Assembly: GCF_004358345.1 (NCBI RefSeq)
Contig: NZ_CP037952.1
Span: forward strand, 2,852,001-2,916,000
From: Parashewanella spongiae
Lineage (GTDB): Bacteria > Pseudomonadota > Gammaproteobacteria > Enterobacterales > Shewanellaceae
Direction of reading: 5' to 3'
DNA length: 64,000 bases
This document shows, in pieces, positions 40,159 through 50,005 of the stretch. Below the pieces are notes generated by a model. That model searched no databases and was not told the DNA's origin. It saw only the letters and a program-made list of their open reading frames with translations. The first letter of the stretch is position 1, and the number at the start of each line of letters is the position of its first letter. A program made the translations under genes and the position numbers.

Positions 40159-42022
40159 CGCTCTCTCCCACTTCTATACCATCAAGCACCGCACGATCAC
40201 GCACGGCACCTTTGTCTGCGCTAGTGGCTAACATGGCGTAGTTTTTTAAAGCATAACTAATTGGGCGAAGACGGTTTTGAGGCTTCCATGGTTGAGCTTT
40301 TGACATCATCGCAGCTTTTCTTGCATTAAGTTCATCATCATCAATTTCTAGTAGAATACTTCGATTAGGGATATCAATCGCAATCTTGTCTCCATTTTCG
40401 ACCAATGCGATCACGCCTCCACTTGCCGCTTCTGGAGATACATGACCAATTGATAACCCTGATGTTCCGCCTGAAAATCGACCGTCTGTGATCAAGGCGC
40501 ATTTCTTTCCAAGCCCCATTGATTTTAAGTAAGTGGTTGGATACAGCATTTCTTGCATACCCGGACCACCTTTCGGGCCTTCATAACGAATAACCACAAC
40601 ATCTCCAGCTATAACTTGACCTGATAAAATACCCTTAACTGCATCATCTTGGCATTCGAATACGAGAGCAGGACCTTCAAAGATTAGACTATCTGAATCA
40701 ACACCAGCCGTTTTAACAATGCAACCATCAGTAGCAAGATTGCCTGACAATACTGCCAACCCACCATCAAGTGAAAATGCATTATCAATGTTACGAATAC
40801 AGCCTTGTTCTCTATCATCATCTAGAGTATCAAATCGACATGTTTGGCTGAATGCTTCAGTGGTGCGAACACCGGCAGGTCCAGCTCGATAGAAAGATTT
40901 AATTTGATCATCGGCGGTGCGGGTGATATCAAATTGCTCTAACACATCAGCCATTGTGATCCCTAATACATTGATGGTATCTGTATGTAACAATTTAGCC
41001 CGTTCTAATTCACCCAAGATGGCAATCACACCACCCGCACGGTGAACATCTTCCATATGATATTTTGGTGTTGACGGAGCAACTTTACATAAATGAGGCA
41101 CAATGCGAGACAGCCGATCAATATCAGCCATAGTAAAATCAATATCCGCTTCTTGAGCCGCCGCAAGTAAATGAAGCACAGTATTTGTAGATCCGCCCAT
41201 TGCTATATCAACACACATGGCATTTTCAAATGCTGCTTTATTGGCAATGTTCCGCGGTAATGCTTGTTCATTGCCATCTTGGTAATATCGTTTGGCTAAG
41301 CTAACAATTTTATTTCCTGCTTGTAAAAAAAGCTGCTTGCGATCACCATGAGTTGCTAACATAGAACCGTTGCCGGGTAAGGCTAAACCTAGTGCTTCTG
41401 CAAGACAGTTCATCGAGTTTGCGGTAAACATACCTGAGCAAGAGCCACAAGTTGGACAAGCTGAACGCTCTACTTTGTCACTTTGTTCATCAGAAACTGA
41501 AGGATCGGCACCTTGGATCATCGCGTCAACCAAATCAAGTTTAATTATTTGATCTGACAGCTTGGTTTTACCAGCCTCCATCGGTCCACCAGAAACAAAA
41601 ATAACAGGAATGTTCAAACGCATCGCTGCCATCATCATACCGGGTGTAATTTTATCGCAATTTGAAATGCACACCATTGCATCGGCACAATGTGCGTTGA
41701 CCATATACTCAACAGAATCAGCTATGAGATCTCGTGAGGGTAGACTGTAGAGCATGCCACTATGCCCCATTGCGATGCCGTCATCGACCGCGATTGTGTT
41801 GAATTCTTTGGCAACTCCCCCTGCTTCCTCAACAGCACCTGCTACTAACTGCCCAATATCTTTTAAGTGCACATGACCGGGAACAAACTGAGTGAAGGAA
41901 TTCACCACAGCAATAATGGGTTTACCAAAATCATTATCCGTCATTCCAGTTGCACGCCACAAAGCTCGCGCACCAGCCATATTTCTGCCTTGAGTTGAAG
42001 TTGCGGATCTAAGTTTTGGCAT
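40151..42022 (-). CDS. ilvD: Dihydroxy-acid dehydratase
   Basis: Iron-sulfur enzyme that dehydrates the dihydroxy acids of the valine and isoleucine pathways. It is 623 residues. The cluster-binding cysteines are in [12 protein letters not shown] (about residue 122) and [17 protein letters not shown] (about 195). The C-terminal region has [19 protein letters not shown]. It overlaps ilvA by 8 bp and is 34 bp after ilvE. Confidence 0.97.
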   Translation of the reverse strand: MPKLRSATSTQGRNMAGARALWRATGMTDNDFGKPIIAVVNSFTQFVPGHVHLKDIGQLVAGAVEEAGGVAKEFNTIAVDDGIAMGHSGMLYSLPSRDLIADSVEYMVNAHCADAMVCISNCDKITPGMMMAAMRLNIPVIFVSGGPMEAGKTKLSDQIIKLDLVDAMIQGADPSVSDEQSDKVERSACPTCGSCSGMFTANSMNCLAEALGLALPGNGSMLATHGDRKQLFLQAGNKIVSLAKRYYQDGNEQALPRNIANKAAFENAMCVDIAMGGSTNTVLHLLAAAQEADIDFTMADIDRLSRIVPHLCKVAPSTPKYHMEDVHRAGGVIAILGELERAKLLHTDTINVLGITMADVLEQFDITRTADDQIKSFYRAGPAGVRTTEAFSQTCRFDTLDDDREQGCIRNIDNAFSLDGGLAVLSGNLATDGCIVKTAGVDSDSLIFEGPALVFECQDDAVKGILSGQVIAGDVVVIRYEGPKGGPGMQEMLYPTTYLKSMGLGKKCALITDGRFSGGTSGLSIGHVSPEAASGGVIALVENGDKIAIDIPNRSILLEIDDDELNARKAAMMSKAQPWKPQNRLRPISYALKNYAMLATSADKGAVRDRAVLDGIEVGESDA

Positions 42023-42056
42023 GGTTATTCCCTAAAATTTTTTCATTAATGAAATA

Positions 42057-42983
42057 CTATTTAACGGGCTCAAGCCAATTATGTTTGTCTTCTGTTGAGC
42101 CATCAAAAATACCAAAAAATGCTTTTTGTAATGCTTCAGTAACAGCTCCACGTTTGCTATCACCTACAGGCAAGCCATCTACAGATCTCACTGGTACAAT
42201 TTCTGTCGCTGTGCCAGTCATAAAAAACTCATCGGCTAAGTACAAAGATTCTCTAGAAATTGGTTCTTCACGAACTAAATAACCGAGATCTTTAGCTAAT
42301 GTGATCACCGCATCTCGGGTCAAGCCTGGCAAAATTGAAGAAGTGCTTTGTGGAGTGTAAATTACACCTCTTCGAACCAAAAATAGGTTTTGGCCAGCCC
42401 CTTCGCTCACCATATTGTTAACATCAAGCGCAATTCCTTCTGCATAGCCGTGTCGCCCAGCTTCCATTGAAATAAGCTGTGACGAAAGGTAGTTCCCTCC
42501 AGCTTTAGCTGAGGTTGGCATGGTATTCGGAGCCAAGCGATTCCAACTTGAGACACCAACATCAACGCCACTTTCGACTGCATCAGCCCCCAAATAGGCA
42601 CCCCATGCAAATGCCGCCACCATAAGTTCTGCTTGCGTGTTTTCTGGTGGACGCAGTCCCATTCCAATATCACCCAAAAAAGCTAACGGACGTAAATATG
42701 CTGAACTCAAATCATTTTTAGTAACGGCGTCTTTACAGGCTTGTATCACCTCTTTATGACTAAAAGGAATGTCCATGCGATAAACTTTGGCAGAATCAAA
42801 AAGCCGATCTACATGCTCTTTTAGTCTAAAAATACAGGTTCCTTTGTGAGTTTCATAAGCCCTAATGCCTTCAAAAACTGACGAACCATAATGTAAAGCG
42901 TGACTCATCACATGAACAGTGGCATTTTGCCAAGGAATTAACTTGCCATTAAACCAAATAAAACCTGAAACTACTTTAGCCAT
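42057..42983 (-). CDS. ilvE: Branched-chain amino acid aminotransferase
   Basis: Class IV PLP transaminase for the last step to valine, isoleucine and leucine. It is 308 residues. The PLP lysine is in TSAKAGGNYLSS (about residue 159), with SEGAGQNLFLVR and TGTATEIVPVRSVDG downstream as in E. coli IlvE. It is 27 bp after ilvM and 34 bp before ilvD. Confidence 0.97.
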   Translation of the reverse strand: MAKVVSGFIWFNGKLIPWQNATVHVMSHALHYGSSVFEGIRAYETHKGTCIFRLKEHVDRLFDSAKVYRMDIPFSHKEVIQACKDAVTKNDLSSAYLRPLAFLGDIGMGLRPPENTQAELMVAAFAWGAYLGADAVESGVDVGVSSWNRLAPNTMPTSAKAGGNYLSSQLISMEAGRHGYAEGIALDVNNMVSEGAGQNLFLVRRGVIYTPQSTSSILPGLTRDAVITLAKDLGYLVREEPISRESLYLADEFFMTGTATEIVPVRSVDGLPVGDSKRGAVTEALQKAFFGIFDGSTEDKHNWLEPVK

Positions 42984-43010
42984 CTTTTTCCCTTACTCAT
43001 TGTTGTAATT

Positions 43011-43274
43011 TTATGCTCGGCACTGTTGCTCGATAGCCTGTTGAATACTGATTTGGTTCACATCAAATAATTTGTTTAATTGAAGACGCAAACGTTCAAT
43101 AGGTTGTAGAGATTCAACCGTCATTTCAATTTCAAATAATTGACTTTCAACATCTGGAAGCATGTTAATTTCGGTGACTTCAAAACCACGATAACGCGTG
43201 ACTTGTAGTAGTCTTTCTAACACCGTTGGCTGTTGAGAAGCCAAAATCTGTAATGTATATTGTTGCATTCTCAA
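43011..43274 (-). CDS. ilvM: Acetolactate synthase II small subunit
   Basis: Regulatory ACT-domain subunit of AHAS II. It is 87 residues, the short IlvM form; the N-terminal YTLQILASQQPTVLERLLQV and RGFEVTEINML are the first ACT helix and strand. It lies 20 bp after ilvG in the standard ilvGM order. AHAS II enzymes of this type are usually resistant to valine. Confidence 0.93.
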   Translation of the reverse strand: MRMQQYTLQILASQQPTVLERLLQVTRYRGFEVTEINMLPDVESQLFEIEMTVESLQPIERLRLQLNKLFDVNQISIQQAIEQQCRA

Positions 43275-43294
43275 ACTCCTGTTTTATGCCTAAT

Positions 43295-44968
43295 TTATGC
43301 TTTGCTTGCGCCTTCTAACATATGCTCATTAGCGGTTTCAGGCGGAACCAAAGGCCACACGTTTTCATTTTCATCTATTTTAATTTGTAATAAATATGAT
43401 CCTTGATGACTCAACATTTGATCAATCGCTTCTGAGACATCTGACTTTTTGGATATCATTCTCGCCTTTATATCGAATGCTTCAGCTAGCATAGGGAAAT
43501 CAGGGTTATCAGATAAGTCTGTCTCGCTTAACCGACCATCAAAAAACAATTCTTGCCATTGGCGAACCATGCCTAATTTACTGTTATCAATCAGTACGAT
43601 TTTTATTGGCAATTGGTAGCGTTTTATTGTGGTTAGCTCTTGAATATTCATCATAATTGAACCATCACCCGATACATTGATAACCATATCTTGTGGACGG
43701 CTGATTTGAGCGCCGATAGCGGCTGGTAAGCCAAAACCCATTGTTCCAAGACCACCACTTGTCAAAAAATTCTCAGGCCGAGTGAAAGTCATGTGTTGAG
43801 CCGCCCACATTTGATGTTGCCCAACGTCTGTTGTAACAATGGTCGAAGCAGACATCTTTTTGCTGATCTCATTTAATACTGCTGGAGCGTATAAGGAATC
43901 ACCTGAACAATTGTAATTCCAAGCAAATTTTCGCTTCATATCACGACAGTGATTACGCCATCCATTAATGTTTAATTGCACGGCTAAAGCCGGTAAACAA
44001 ACTTTAAAGTCGCACATAATCGCGACATCAACAGCGCGTCGTTTACCTATTTCTGCACAATCAATATCCAAATGAATGACCTTGGCATTACGGGCAAATC
44101 TAGCAAGTTTTCCAGTTACTCGATCATCAAATCTTGCTCCGACTGCGATCAATAAATCACATTCCTGAACAGCCAGATTTGCAGCCTTGGTGCCATGCAT
44201 ACCTAGCATACCTAGGTAGCAATCATCGCTATTATCAATTACACCTAAACCTTTTAAGGTAGTCACACTAGGGAGATGAGTTGTTGCAATAAAATCACGT
44301 AACTCGGTAACGGCTCCGGCCATTCCGACACCGCCACCAACATATAAAATGGGCTTTTTGGAATGATTCAATAAAGCTAAAGCTAAATCAATTTGAGTAG
44401 TATTTAGGCTCTGTTGTGGCTGTAACTCCGACAACACATTGCACATTTTTGTTACTTGCTTTAATTGAATGTCTTTTGGGATATCAATAAGAACTGGGCC
44501 TTGTCTGCCACTTTGAGCAATTGAAAATGCTTGCTCGAGTGTATTGACTAAATCATTTACGTCTTTAACTTGAAATGAATGTTTTGTACAGGCAAAAGAT
44601 AATCCTATCATGTCAATTTCTTGAAAAGCGTCAGAGCCCATAGCTGTAGTTGGAACTTGCCCTGTAATTGCGATAACGGGAATGGAGTCGGCCATAGCGT
44701 CTGCAAGCGCTGTAATTAAATTCGTTGCTCCTGGGCCCGACGTCGCCATACAAACGCCCACTTTTCCTGACGCTCTTGCATAACCAATGGCTGAAAACGC
44801 AGCCCCTTGCTCATGACGACATAAAAAATGGTTAACATCATAACTATAAAGTGCATCATAAATTGGCATGATTGCCCCACCAGGATAGCCAAAAACATTT
44901 TGGACGCCGTGTCTTTTCAACACTTCAAACAATTGCTCTGCGCCAGTTAATGATTTTTCGTTAGCCAT
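43295..44968 (-). CDS. ilvG: Acetolactate synthase large subunit
   Basis: Thiamine-diphosphate enzyme that makes acetolactate and acetohydroxybutyrate. It is 557 residues. The ThDP-activating glutamate is in [18 protein letters not shown] (about residue 47), with [16 protein letters not shown] next. The FAD/central domain follows, and the ThDP-binding motif [15 protein letters not shown] is near residue 440. The frame is intact, unlike E. coli K-12 ilvG. First structural gene of the operon, directly behind an attenuator. Confidence 0.97.
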   Translation of the reverse strand: MANEKSLTGAEQLFEVLKRHGVQNVFGYPGGAIMPIYDALYSYDVNHFLCRHEQGAAFSAIGYARASGKVGVCMATSGPGATNLITALADAMADSIPVIAITGQVPTTAMGSDAFQEIDMIGLSFACTKHSFQVKDVNDLVNTLEQAFSIAQSGRQGPVLIDIPKDIQLKQVTKMCNVLSELQPQQSLNTTQIDLALALLNHSKKPILYVGGGVGMAGAVTELRDFIATTHLPSVTTLKGLGVIDNSDDCYLGMLGMHGTKAANLAVQECDLLIAVGARFDDRVTGKLARFARNAKVIHLDIDCAEIGKRRAVDVAIMCDFKVCLPALAVQLNINGWRNHCRDMKRKFAWNYNCSGDSLYAPAVLNEISKKMSASTIVTTDVGQHQMWAAQHMTFTRPENFLTSGGLGTMGFGLPAAIGAQISRPQDMVINVSGDGSIMMNIQELTTIKRYQLPIKIVLIDNSKLGMVRQWQELFFDGRLSETDLSDNPDFPMLAEAFDIKARMISKKSDVSEAIDQMLSHQGSYLLQIKIDENENVWPLVPPETANEHMLEGASKA

Positions 44969-44981
44969 TTTTATCGTCCTA

Positions 44982-45019
44982 AAAACTAAAAAACCCCCGA
45001 ACCTTTCGGTGCGGGGGTT
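44982..45019 (-). terminator. Attenuator terminator of ilvGMEDA
   Basis: On the minus strand, an AACCCCCGCACC / GGTTCGGGGGTT stem with a GAAA loop followed by a T-run (complement of 44982-44991). It sits between the leader peptide stop and the ilvG start, so it is placed to stop transcription when the leader is translated without pausing. Confidence 0.92.
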
Positions 45020-45042
45020 GTTATTTGTTTATTCTAAAATTC

Positions 45043-45126
45043 TTAGTGCAACAAATTTCCCCGCGGTGCACTGAGCACCACGACTAAGAGAATAATTGTT
45101 ACTAAGGTAAGAATTTGCATAATCAT
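45043..45126 (-). CDS. ilvL: ilv operon leader peptide
   Basis: A 27-codon frame from the ATG at 45126 to TAA at 45043-45045. It begins MIMQILTLVTIILLVVVLS and contains five isoleucines or more than usual, eight leucines and five valines in total, with an uninterrupted Ile/Leu/Val run at codons 11-18. That is what a peptide sensing charged tRNA-Ile, tRNA-Leu and tRNA-Val needs. The rho-independent terminator lies 23 bp downstream, then ilvG. A GTGCTCAGTGCAC palindrome near the end of the peptide gene could take part in the alternative hairpin. The sequence differs from E. coli IlvL but the logic is the same. Confidence 0.88.
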   Translation of the reverse strand: MIMQILTLVTIILLVVVLSAPRGNLLH

Positions 45127-45518
45127 TTTATTAAACTTATCTTCTCTGTTTCATTTTTATAGGCTTAATTTAATTAGTACCATAAGCGTCATTCTAAATA
45201 CAAGTGTTTTTTTAATTAATTGTAAATTTTATAATACAAATAAAAAATAATTATTTCCGAGTTTAGTCACCCCAGCTATTGACAAGGTAAACGTGAATAA
45301 ACCCGTTAGTCTAAGAGTAAAATGGTAATAAATAATGTCAAATAAAAAATTGTTACTTAGGTTTAAGTTGCCTAAGAAATTACACTTATATTATTTTTTT
45401 ACAATACGAATAGAAGTGTAAACATATTTCGCCACCCATTTTTTTGGTCTAACATAGGATCAAGAAGCCTCCAGCAATCAGATGATTTATGCATTTCATT
45501 TGAATTTAATATTTTGAA
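45127..45518. promoter_or_regulatory. Upstream region of ilvGMEDA
   Basis: Very AT-rich 390-bp spacer between the ilv leader and MITE-B. It must contain the ilv promoter (minus strand); A/T tracts at 45205-45260 could be an UP element or Lrp/IHF contact region, but I cannot assign -35/-10 boxes with confidence. No gene seen. Confidence 0.4.
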
Positions 45519-45782
45519 CCTAAATGAATCGATTGAATTCACAATTTAACTTTAATCTATTGAAGTTAAATACAAACTTAAACAACCCGAATTCACCCAT
45601 CAGATGAGTGTCGAACATTCATATACTTGCCAAAATCACCGCTAGCGGCGTTATAAATTTTGCAAGTCGAAACGAAGTAACGACAGTTTTGTATGTCGGT
45701 AAACACTATTTGCTGCTATTCATGCCTTGCTATCAGTAATTTTTACTGCGTATATGAACGCTCCCAACCGACTTATTTTAGG
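45519..45782. mobile_element. MITE-B, copy 2
   Basis: 264 bp with imperfect inverted ends CCTAAATGAATCGATTG and CAACCGACTTATTTTAGG; flanking pentamers TTGAA and TTGAC match at four of five positions, a likely decayed target-site duplication. About 90% like the copy at 20925-21187 and carries the 32-bp mini-repeat at the same internal position (45670-45701). Confidence 0.88.
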
Positions 45783-45928
45783 TTGACGAGAGCAACAACG
45801 AAAACTTAGATATTACAAGTGCAAGATTACGTTTTGTTATTGTAATAGCTATTTAAAGTCATTAATCAATGAAATTAGCGTTGTTTTGCCTGTCAATTGA
45901 ACAATATCACGCACAAAAATAAAAAATT

Positions 45929-47143
45929 TTATTGTTTATAATGTTCAAGAAAGTGTGCGATGCGAACAATAGATATTTCCAACTCGTCCACTCGTGGCAG
46001 AGTAACAATTCTGAAGTGATCAGGCTTTTTCCAGTTAAACCCTGTACCTTGAACAATTAATACTTTTTCTTGTCGTAACAAATCTAATGCCATTGTTTGA
46101 TCGTCCAAGATTTTGTAATGTTTAAGATCTAGTTTTGGGAAAAGGTATAGCGCGCCTTTTGGCTTAGTACAACTTACTCCTGGTATATTATTTAACATTT
46201 TCCAAGCGAGATTACGTTGCTCTAATAATCTTCCTCTTGGTAATATCAACTCATTAATACTTTGATAGCCACCAAGTGCTGTTTGAATTGCATGCTGAAC
46301 AGGAACATTTGCGCATAATCTCATTGATGCGAGTATATCTAAGCCTTCAATATAACATGATGCTAAGTGCTTCGGCCCAGTGATAACCATCCATCCGGCT
46401 CTAAAACCTGCTACACGATAGCTCTTGGATAGTCCATTGAACGTTACCATCAACACATCATCAGCTAAGGTCGCAACGGAAGTATGTGTAGCTTCATCAT
46501 AAAGAATTTTGTCATAAATTTCGTCGGCGAATACAACCAATTGGTGTTGACGAGCAATTTCAACAATTTCGAGCAACAAGTTTTTAGGGTAAACAGCGCC
46601 AGTTGGATTGTTCGGGTTGATGAGCACAATGCCACGAGTTTTGGAAGTTATTTTAGAACGAATATGATCCAAATCTGGTAGCCAATCACTTTCTTCATCG
46701 CAGATGTAATGAACTGCGTTACCGCCGGATAATGATACAGCCGCAGTCCATAAAGGATAATCAGGAGATGGAATAAGTACTTCATCATCGTTATTTAATA
46801 AAGCCTGCATCGCTAACATTATCAGTTCAGAAACGCCATTTCCGATATAGACATCTTCGATATCTAAATTAAGTAAACCAAACTTTTGATAATACTGTAC
46901 GACTGACTTGCGAGCAGAATACAAACCTTTCGAGTCACAATATCCTTGCGCATTTGGTAAATTACGGATCACGTCGACCAAAATTTCTTCAGGTGCATCA
47001 AAACCAAATGGAGCAGGATTACCAATGTTTAATTTTATGATCCTGTGCCCTTCTTCTTCGAGGCGCTTCGCTTCTTTTTGTACAGGTCCGCGAATGTCAT
47101 AACACACATTATTTAATTTTCTGGATTTTGTAATTTCTTGCAT
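45929..47143 (-). CDS. alaA: Glutamate-pyruvate aminotransferase AlaA
   Basis: Class I PLP aminotransferase that makes alanine from pyruvate and glutamate. It is 404 residues, one fewer than E. coli AlaA, and closely follows it: KLNIGNPAPFGFDAPEEI, PNNPTGAVYPK, FADEIYDKILYD, and the PLP lysine in FNGLSKSYRVAGFRAGW (about residue 240). Lrp controls alaA in E. coli. MITE-B lies beyond its 3' end and element D begins about 25 bp upstream of its start, so its promoter must overlap or adjoin that element. Confidence 0.93.
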   Translation of the reverse strand: MQEITKSRKLNNVCYDIRGPVQKEAKRLEEEGHRIIKLNIGNPAPFGFDAPEEILVDVIRNLPNAQGYCDSKGLYSARKSVVQYYQKFGLLNLDIEDVYIGNGVSELIMLAMQALLNNDDEVLIPSPDYPLWTAAVSLSGGNAVHYICDEESDWLPDLDHIRSKITSKTRGIVLINPNNPTGAVYPKNLLLEIVEIARQHQLVVFADEIYDKILYDEATHTSVATLADDVLMVTFNGLSKSYRVAGFRAGWMVITGPKHLASCYIEGLDILASMRLCANVPVQHAIQTALGGYQSINELILPRGRLLEQRNLAWKMLNNIPGVSCTKPKGALYLFPKLDLKHYKILDDQTMALDLLRQEKVLIVQGTGFNWKKPDHFRIVTLPRVDELEISIVRIAHFLEHYKQ

Positions 47144-47169
47144 AGCAACCTTACAGCATTTATTTACTC

Positions 47170-47656
47170 TTTAGGAAAGTTGCGGAAGAAAGTATACCGA
47201 TGAGTTCTCGTCACTCCAAGCGCCGTCTAGAAACGAAGTAATACCAATTACAGTAATTAATCTCTCACTCAGCAAGAGATAAAGGTTTTCAGTACAAGGC
47301 GCATGTTCGAAGTACTATCGGGATAATTCAAGAACGTGCAACGCAGTAATGGAAACCTTTAGCCTAGCCCTTCGGGAGCTTGTATGCGCAAAAATTACTT
47401 CACAAAATTATCTCAACGTAGCAATGTAATAACGACAGCTTTGTATGTCGGTAATAGCTATGTTTTCACTAATTTCGTTTGTACTTTCTGCGCATACATA
47501 GCTCTGAGTTGAGCATTTAATTACTGTAATTGGTATAACGACAGCTTTGTATGTCGGTAGTCTAGTGCCTTTGCTTTTTTCTATAAAAGTCACTGGATAC
47601 CGACCTTCGCTGGTATGACAAAGATTGGTACTTTCTAAATCGCTAGCTCCCTTAGA
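47170..47656 (+). mobile_element. Element D (long copy) split by other insertions
   Basis: Left end TTAGGAAAGTTGCGGAAG, right end TCGCTAGCTCCCTTAG, matching the two ends of the 153-bp insertion at 33935-34087 in inverse orientation. The middle is interrupted by mini-repeat E with a duplicated GTCTAG on either side (47225-47230 and 47560-47565), which is itself split by MITE-C. It lies immediately upstream of alaA. Confidence 0.8.
47241..47535. mobile_element. MITE-C, copy 2
   Basis: 295 bp with ends ATACCAATTACAGTAATTAA and TTAATTACTGTAATTGGTA, inserted inside mini-repeat E. Comparing with uninterrupted E copies elsewhere shows a 2-bp TA duplication (47239-47240 and 47536-47537), so the target and product are both visible in this window. 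Non-coding. Confidence 0.88.
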
Positions 47657-47733
47657 TAAAGTGAATGTACACGAATCAGACATCACTGTTACATATTTAT
47701 ACATAGAGTCACAATAGCTCGCGTTAGTTTTAA

Positions 47734-47956
47734 CCTAAAATCATCAGTTGAACGCTGAGTATATGAGTAACTGTTTGAGCAATACGATGAATGGCTTTCA
47801 CCCAATGAGTGAAGTGCTCTAAGCTCACAAGCTTGCTAAAATGACTGCTATCTGCGTTGTAACTTTTGCAAGTAGAATAACTACTTGCTGCAAGCTACGC
47901 CTTACTATCAGCCATTTTTTCTATGCTTGAGAACGCAGTCAACTGATGTTTCTAGG
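47734..47956 (+). mobile_element. MITE-A, copy 3
   Basis: 223 bp, CCTAAAATCATCAGTTGA to TCAACTGATGTTTCTAGG. Left flank TTTAA (47729-47733) is found again only after the intron, at 49968-49972. It differs from copy 2 by about ten substitutions and an internal indel. Confidence 0.9.
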
Positions 47957-49967
47957 GAGCGCCACGAAGCGCTTTATTCTGTTGCGGGATTTGTCTCAAC
48001 GTATACGCAGCCAAGCGATTACATGGCCATAAACCAGAGACAGCAACGTTATTATTTATAATAAGTCCATCAGGTTGAAACGTACCTGACGGGATAATTA
48101 CCAGTTCATCCCGAAATCTGACGGGCATGCATAATGGGTAACCGCTATGACATGAAGCCCTGTGACAAAGGCCTTGAATAAAGGTTGAGATGCAATGTAG
48201 GCCGCAGCATCAAGCGAATTCAGTTAAGCGTCGTAAATCAAAAAATGAAGATGGGGAGTCTTTCCTAGTTGACGAACCCTGACACAAACAGAGAAGCAAC
48301 TGGTAAATGCATCTGTTTGATCTTCCGGCGTAATATGAAGTGGCATGTATTGAAGGAAATAAAGTGAACGTGGGAGAGCCTGAGAGTTGGAAGGTAGTGA
48401 CTTGCACTATCCGAATATAAGGTAAACCGAAATTTCAGATAGGGCGCTCAGGCAGTCGGATGAGCCCATAGTACCGTTAACCGTGAAGACAACATAACTT
48501 TATATCAGGGAAGGGGCTCAGTGTTACACCCGTTTTTTAACGTAACTTTTGAGGTGAAATTGCCATATGGCTAACACTCCAGTAAATATCAGAATATTAC
48601 AGCGAAAACTTTACTTACGCTCAAAGCTTAACTCGGAGCTTCGATTTTACAGCTTGTACGATAAACTCAGTCGCCTAGATATACTCGAAGAAGCCTATCG
48701 ACGATGCAAAGCCAATAAAGGCGGAGCAGGAATTGATGGCATCACATTCAGTTATCTAGAGCAGCAAAAGAAAGTCGTTGCGCTGTTAAAAGAAATTCAA
48801 ACTCAATTACAACAGAAAAACTATCGACCTAGCTCAGTCAAACGAGTAGAAATACTCAAAGACAACGGCAAAACGCGGAAACTTGGGTTCCCGATAATCA
48901 GTGACAGAATTGTGCAAATGGCGATGACAATAGTGATGCAACCCGTCTACGAACCTCATTTACATGAACACAGTTATGGCTACCGACCATGTCGAAGCGC
49001 CCAGCAAGCGGTAAAAGTCATTGAAATGAGCCTAAAACAAGGCTACCAGCACGTACTCGATGCTGACTTGAGTGCCTATTTCGATACCATCCCGCACGCT
49101 AAGTTGATGGCAAAAGTAGAAAGGCGAATAAGCGACAGCAGCTTTCTGAATTTACTGAAAAGCTTTATCAAAGCGCCCATCAGCATAGAGACGGTCAACG
49201 GGAAATGGCGAATAGAAGCAAGCCGATGTGGCACTCCGCAAGGCGGAGTTATCTCTCCACTACTGGCTAACATCTATCTCAACGATTTCTGTTTGAAAAT
49301 ACACGAAAAAACACCGTGTAAAATCGTTACCTATGCAGATGATTTTGTTGTACTTCATAAGCAAACCTACACACAAGAGCAACTGGACTGGATAACACAG
49401 CAATTAAGTGATGAAGGTCTGAAGCTAAATCAAAGTAAAACCCACTGTGTGGATATGGGAAAGCTGATGAATGAGTTTGATTTCCTCGGTTTTAACTTTC
49501 AACGGATCACAGGCCTCATCAAAGGCACCAGTTACATCAAGATACAGGCGTCTAAGAAGAGCCAAACAAAGCTGAAAAATAAAATCAGAGACATAGTGAA
49601 ACACCGAACCTCAAATACACTTGGCGTACTGATAAATAAGGTTAATCAAGTTCTGAGGGGATGGAAACACTATTTTGGTGGGATAGGTTATCCCAGAGGT
49701 GTATTTTTCAGAATAAATGGATTTGTAGTAAACCGGTTCTATCGCTGGCATCGTCGCTTAAGTCAACGTCGAAGCAAGTATCTATCACGAGGTGCTTACG
49801 AAAAATTACGCCAAGCTGGTCTTGAGTATTTACCCACGACAAGATGATAAGCAAAGTGAAGGAGCTGAGAGAAGTGTAACAACAGAGCCGTGTGAGGGAA
49901 AACCTCATGCACGGAATCGAAGAGGGGCTGCTGGATAAGCGATAGCGAAGCCAGTAGCCTACTCTAC
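47957..49967 (+). mobile_element. Group II intron, copy 2 (apparently intact)
   Basis: 2011 bp from GAGCGCCACG, directly after the MITE-A terminus, to CCTACTCTAC, directly before the duplicated TTTAA. Domain V at 49885-49918. The ribozyme part before the RT gene is about 610 nt. It carries an uninterrupted RT/maturase gene, so it may still be mobile. The 5' end GAGCG deviates from the GUGYG consensus at position 2, yet the boundary is fixed by the MITE end. Its 3' end is 39 bp from the ilvY stop codon. Confidence 0.93.
48567..49847 (+). CDS. Group II intron-encoded reverse transcriptase/maturase
   Basis: 426 residues from ATG at 48567 with GAGGTG upstream. RT domain about residues 30-300: KANKGGAGIDGITF, EHSYGYRPCRSAQQAV, DLSAYFDTIPH, GTPQGGVISPLLANIYLN and the catalytic YADDFVVL (about 252-259). 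The maturase (X) domain follows with LRGWKHYFGGIGYPRG and a basic C-terminal tail. No HNH endonuclease domain, as in class C introns, which rely on exposed single strands or hairpins for integration. It makes cDNA from its own intron and assists splicing; it could also act on copy 1. Confidence 0.95.
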   Translation: MANTPVNIRILQRKLYLRSKLNSELRFYSLYDKLSRLDILEEAYRRCKANKGGAGIDGITFSYLEQQKKVVALLKEIQTQLQQKNYRPSSVKRVEILKDNGKTRKLGFPIISDRIVQMAMTIVMQPVYEPHLHEHSYGYRPCRSAQQAVKVIEMSLKQGYQHVLDADLSAYFDTIPHAKLMAKVERRISDSSFLNLLKSFIKAPISIETVNGKWRIEASRCGTPQGGVISPLLANIYLNDFCLKIHEKTPCKIVTYADDFVVLHKQTYTQEQLDWITQQLSDEGLKLNQSKTHCVDMGKLMNEFDFLGFNFQRITGLIKGTSYIKIQASKKSQTKLKNKIRDIVKHRTSNTLGVLINKVNQVLRGWKHYFGGIGYPRGVFFRINGFVVNRFYRWHRRLSQRRSKYLSRGAYEKLRQAGLEYLPTTR

Positions 49968-50005
49968 TTTAACTAAATTTGTAATTTAACCACTTTTGAA
50001 AATTT

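Noticed and set aside
47408-47704. 98-codon minus-strand frame
   Set aside because: It crosses MITE-C, mini-repeat E and element D, so it is a chance frame in mobile DNA.
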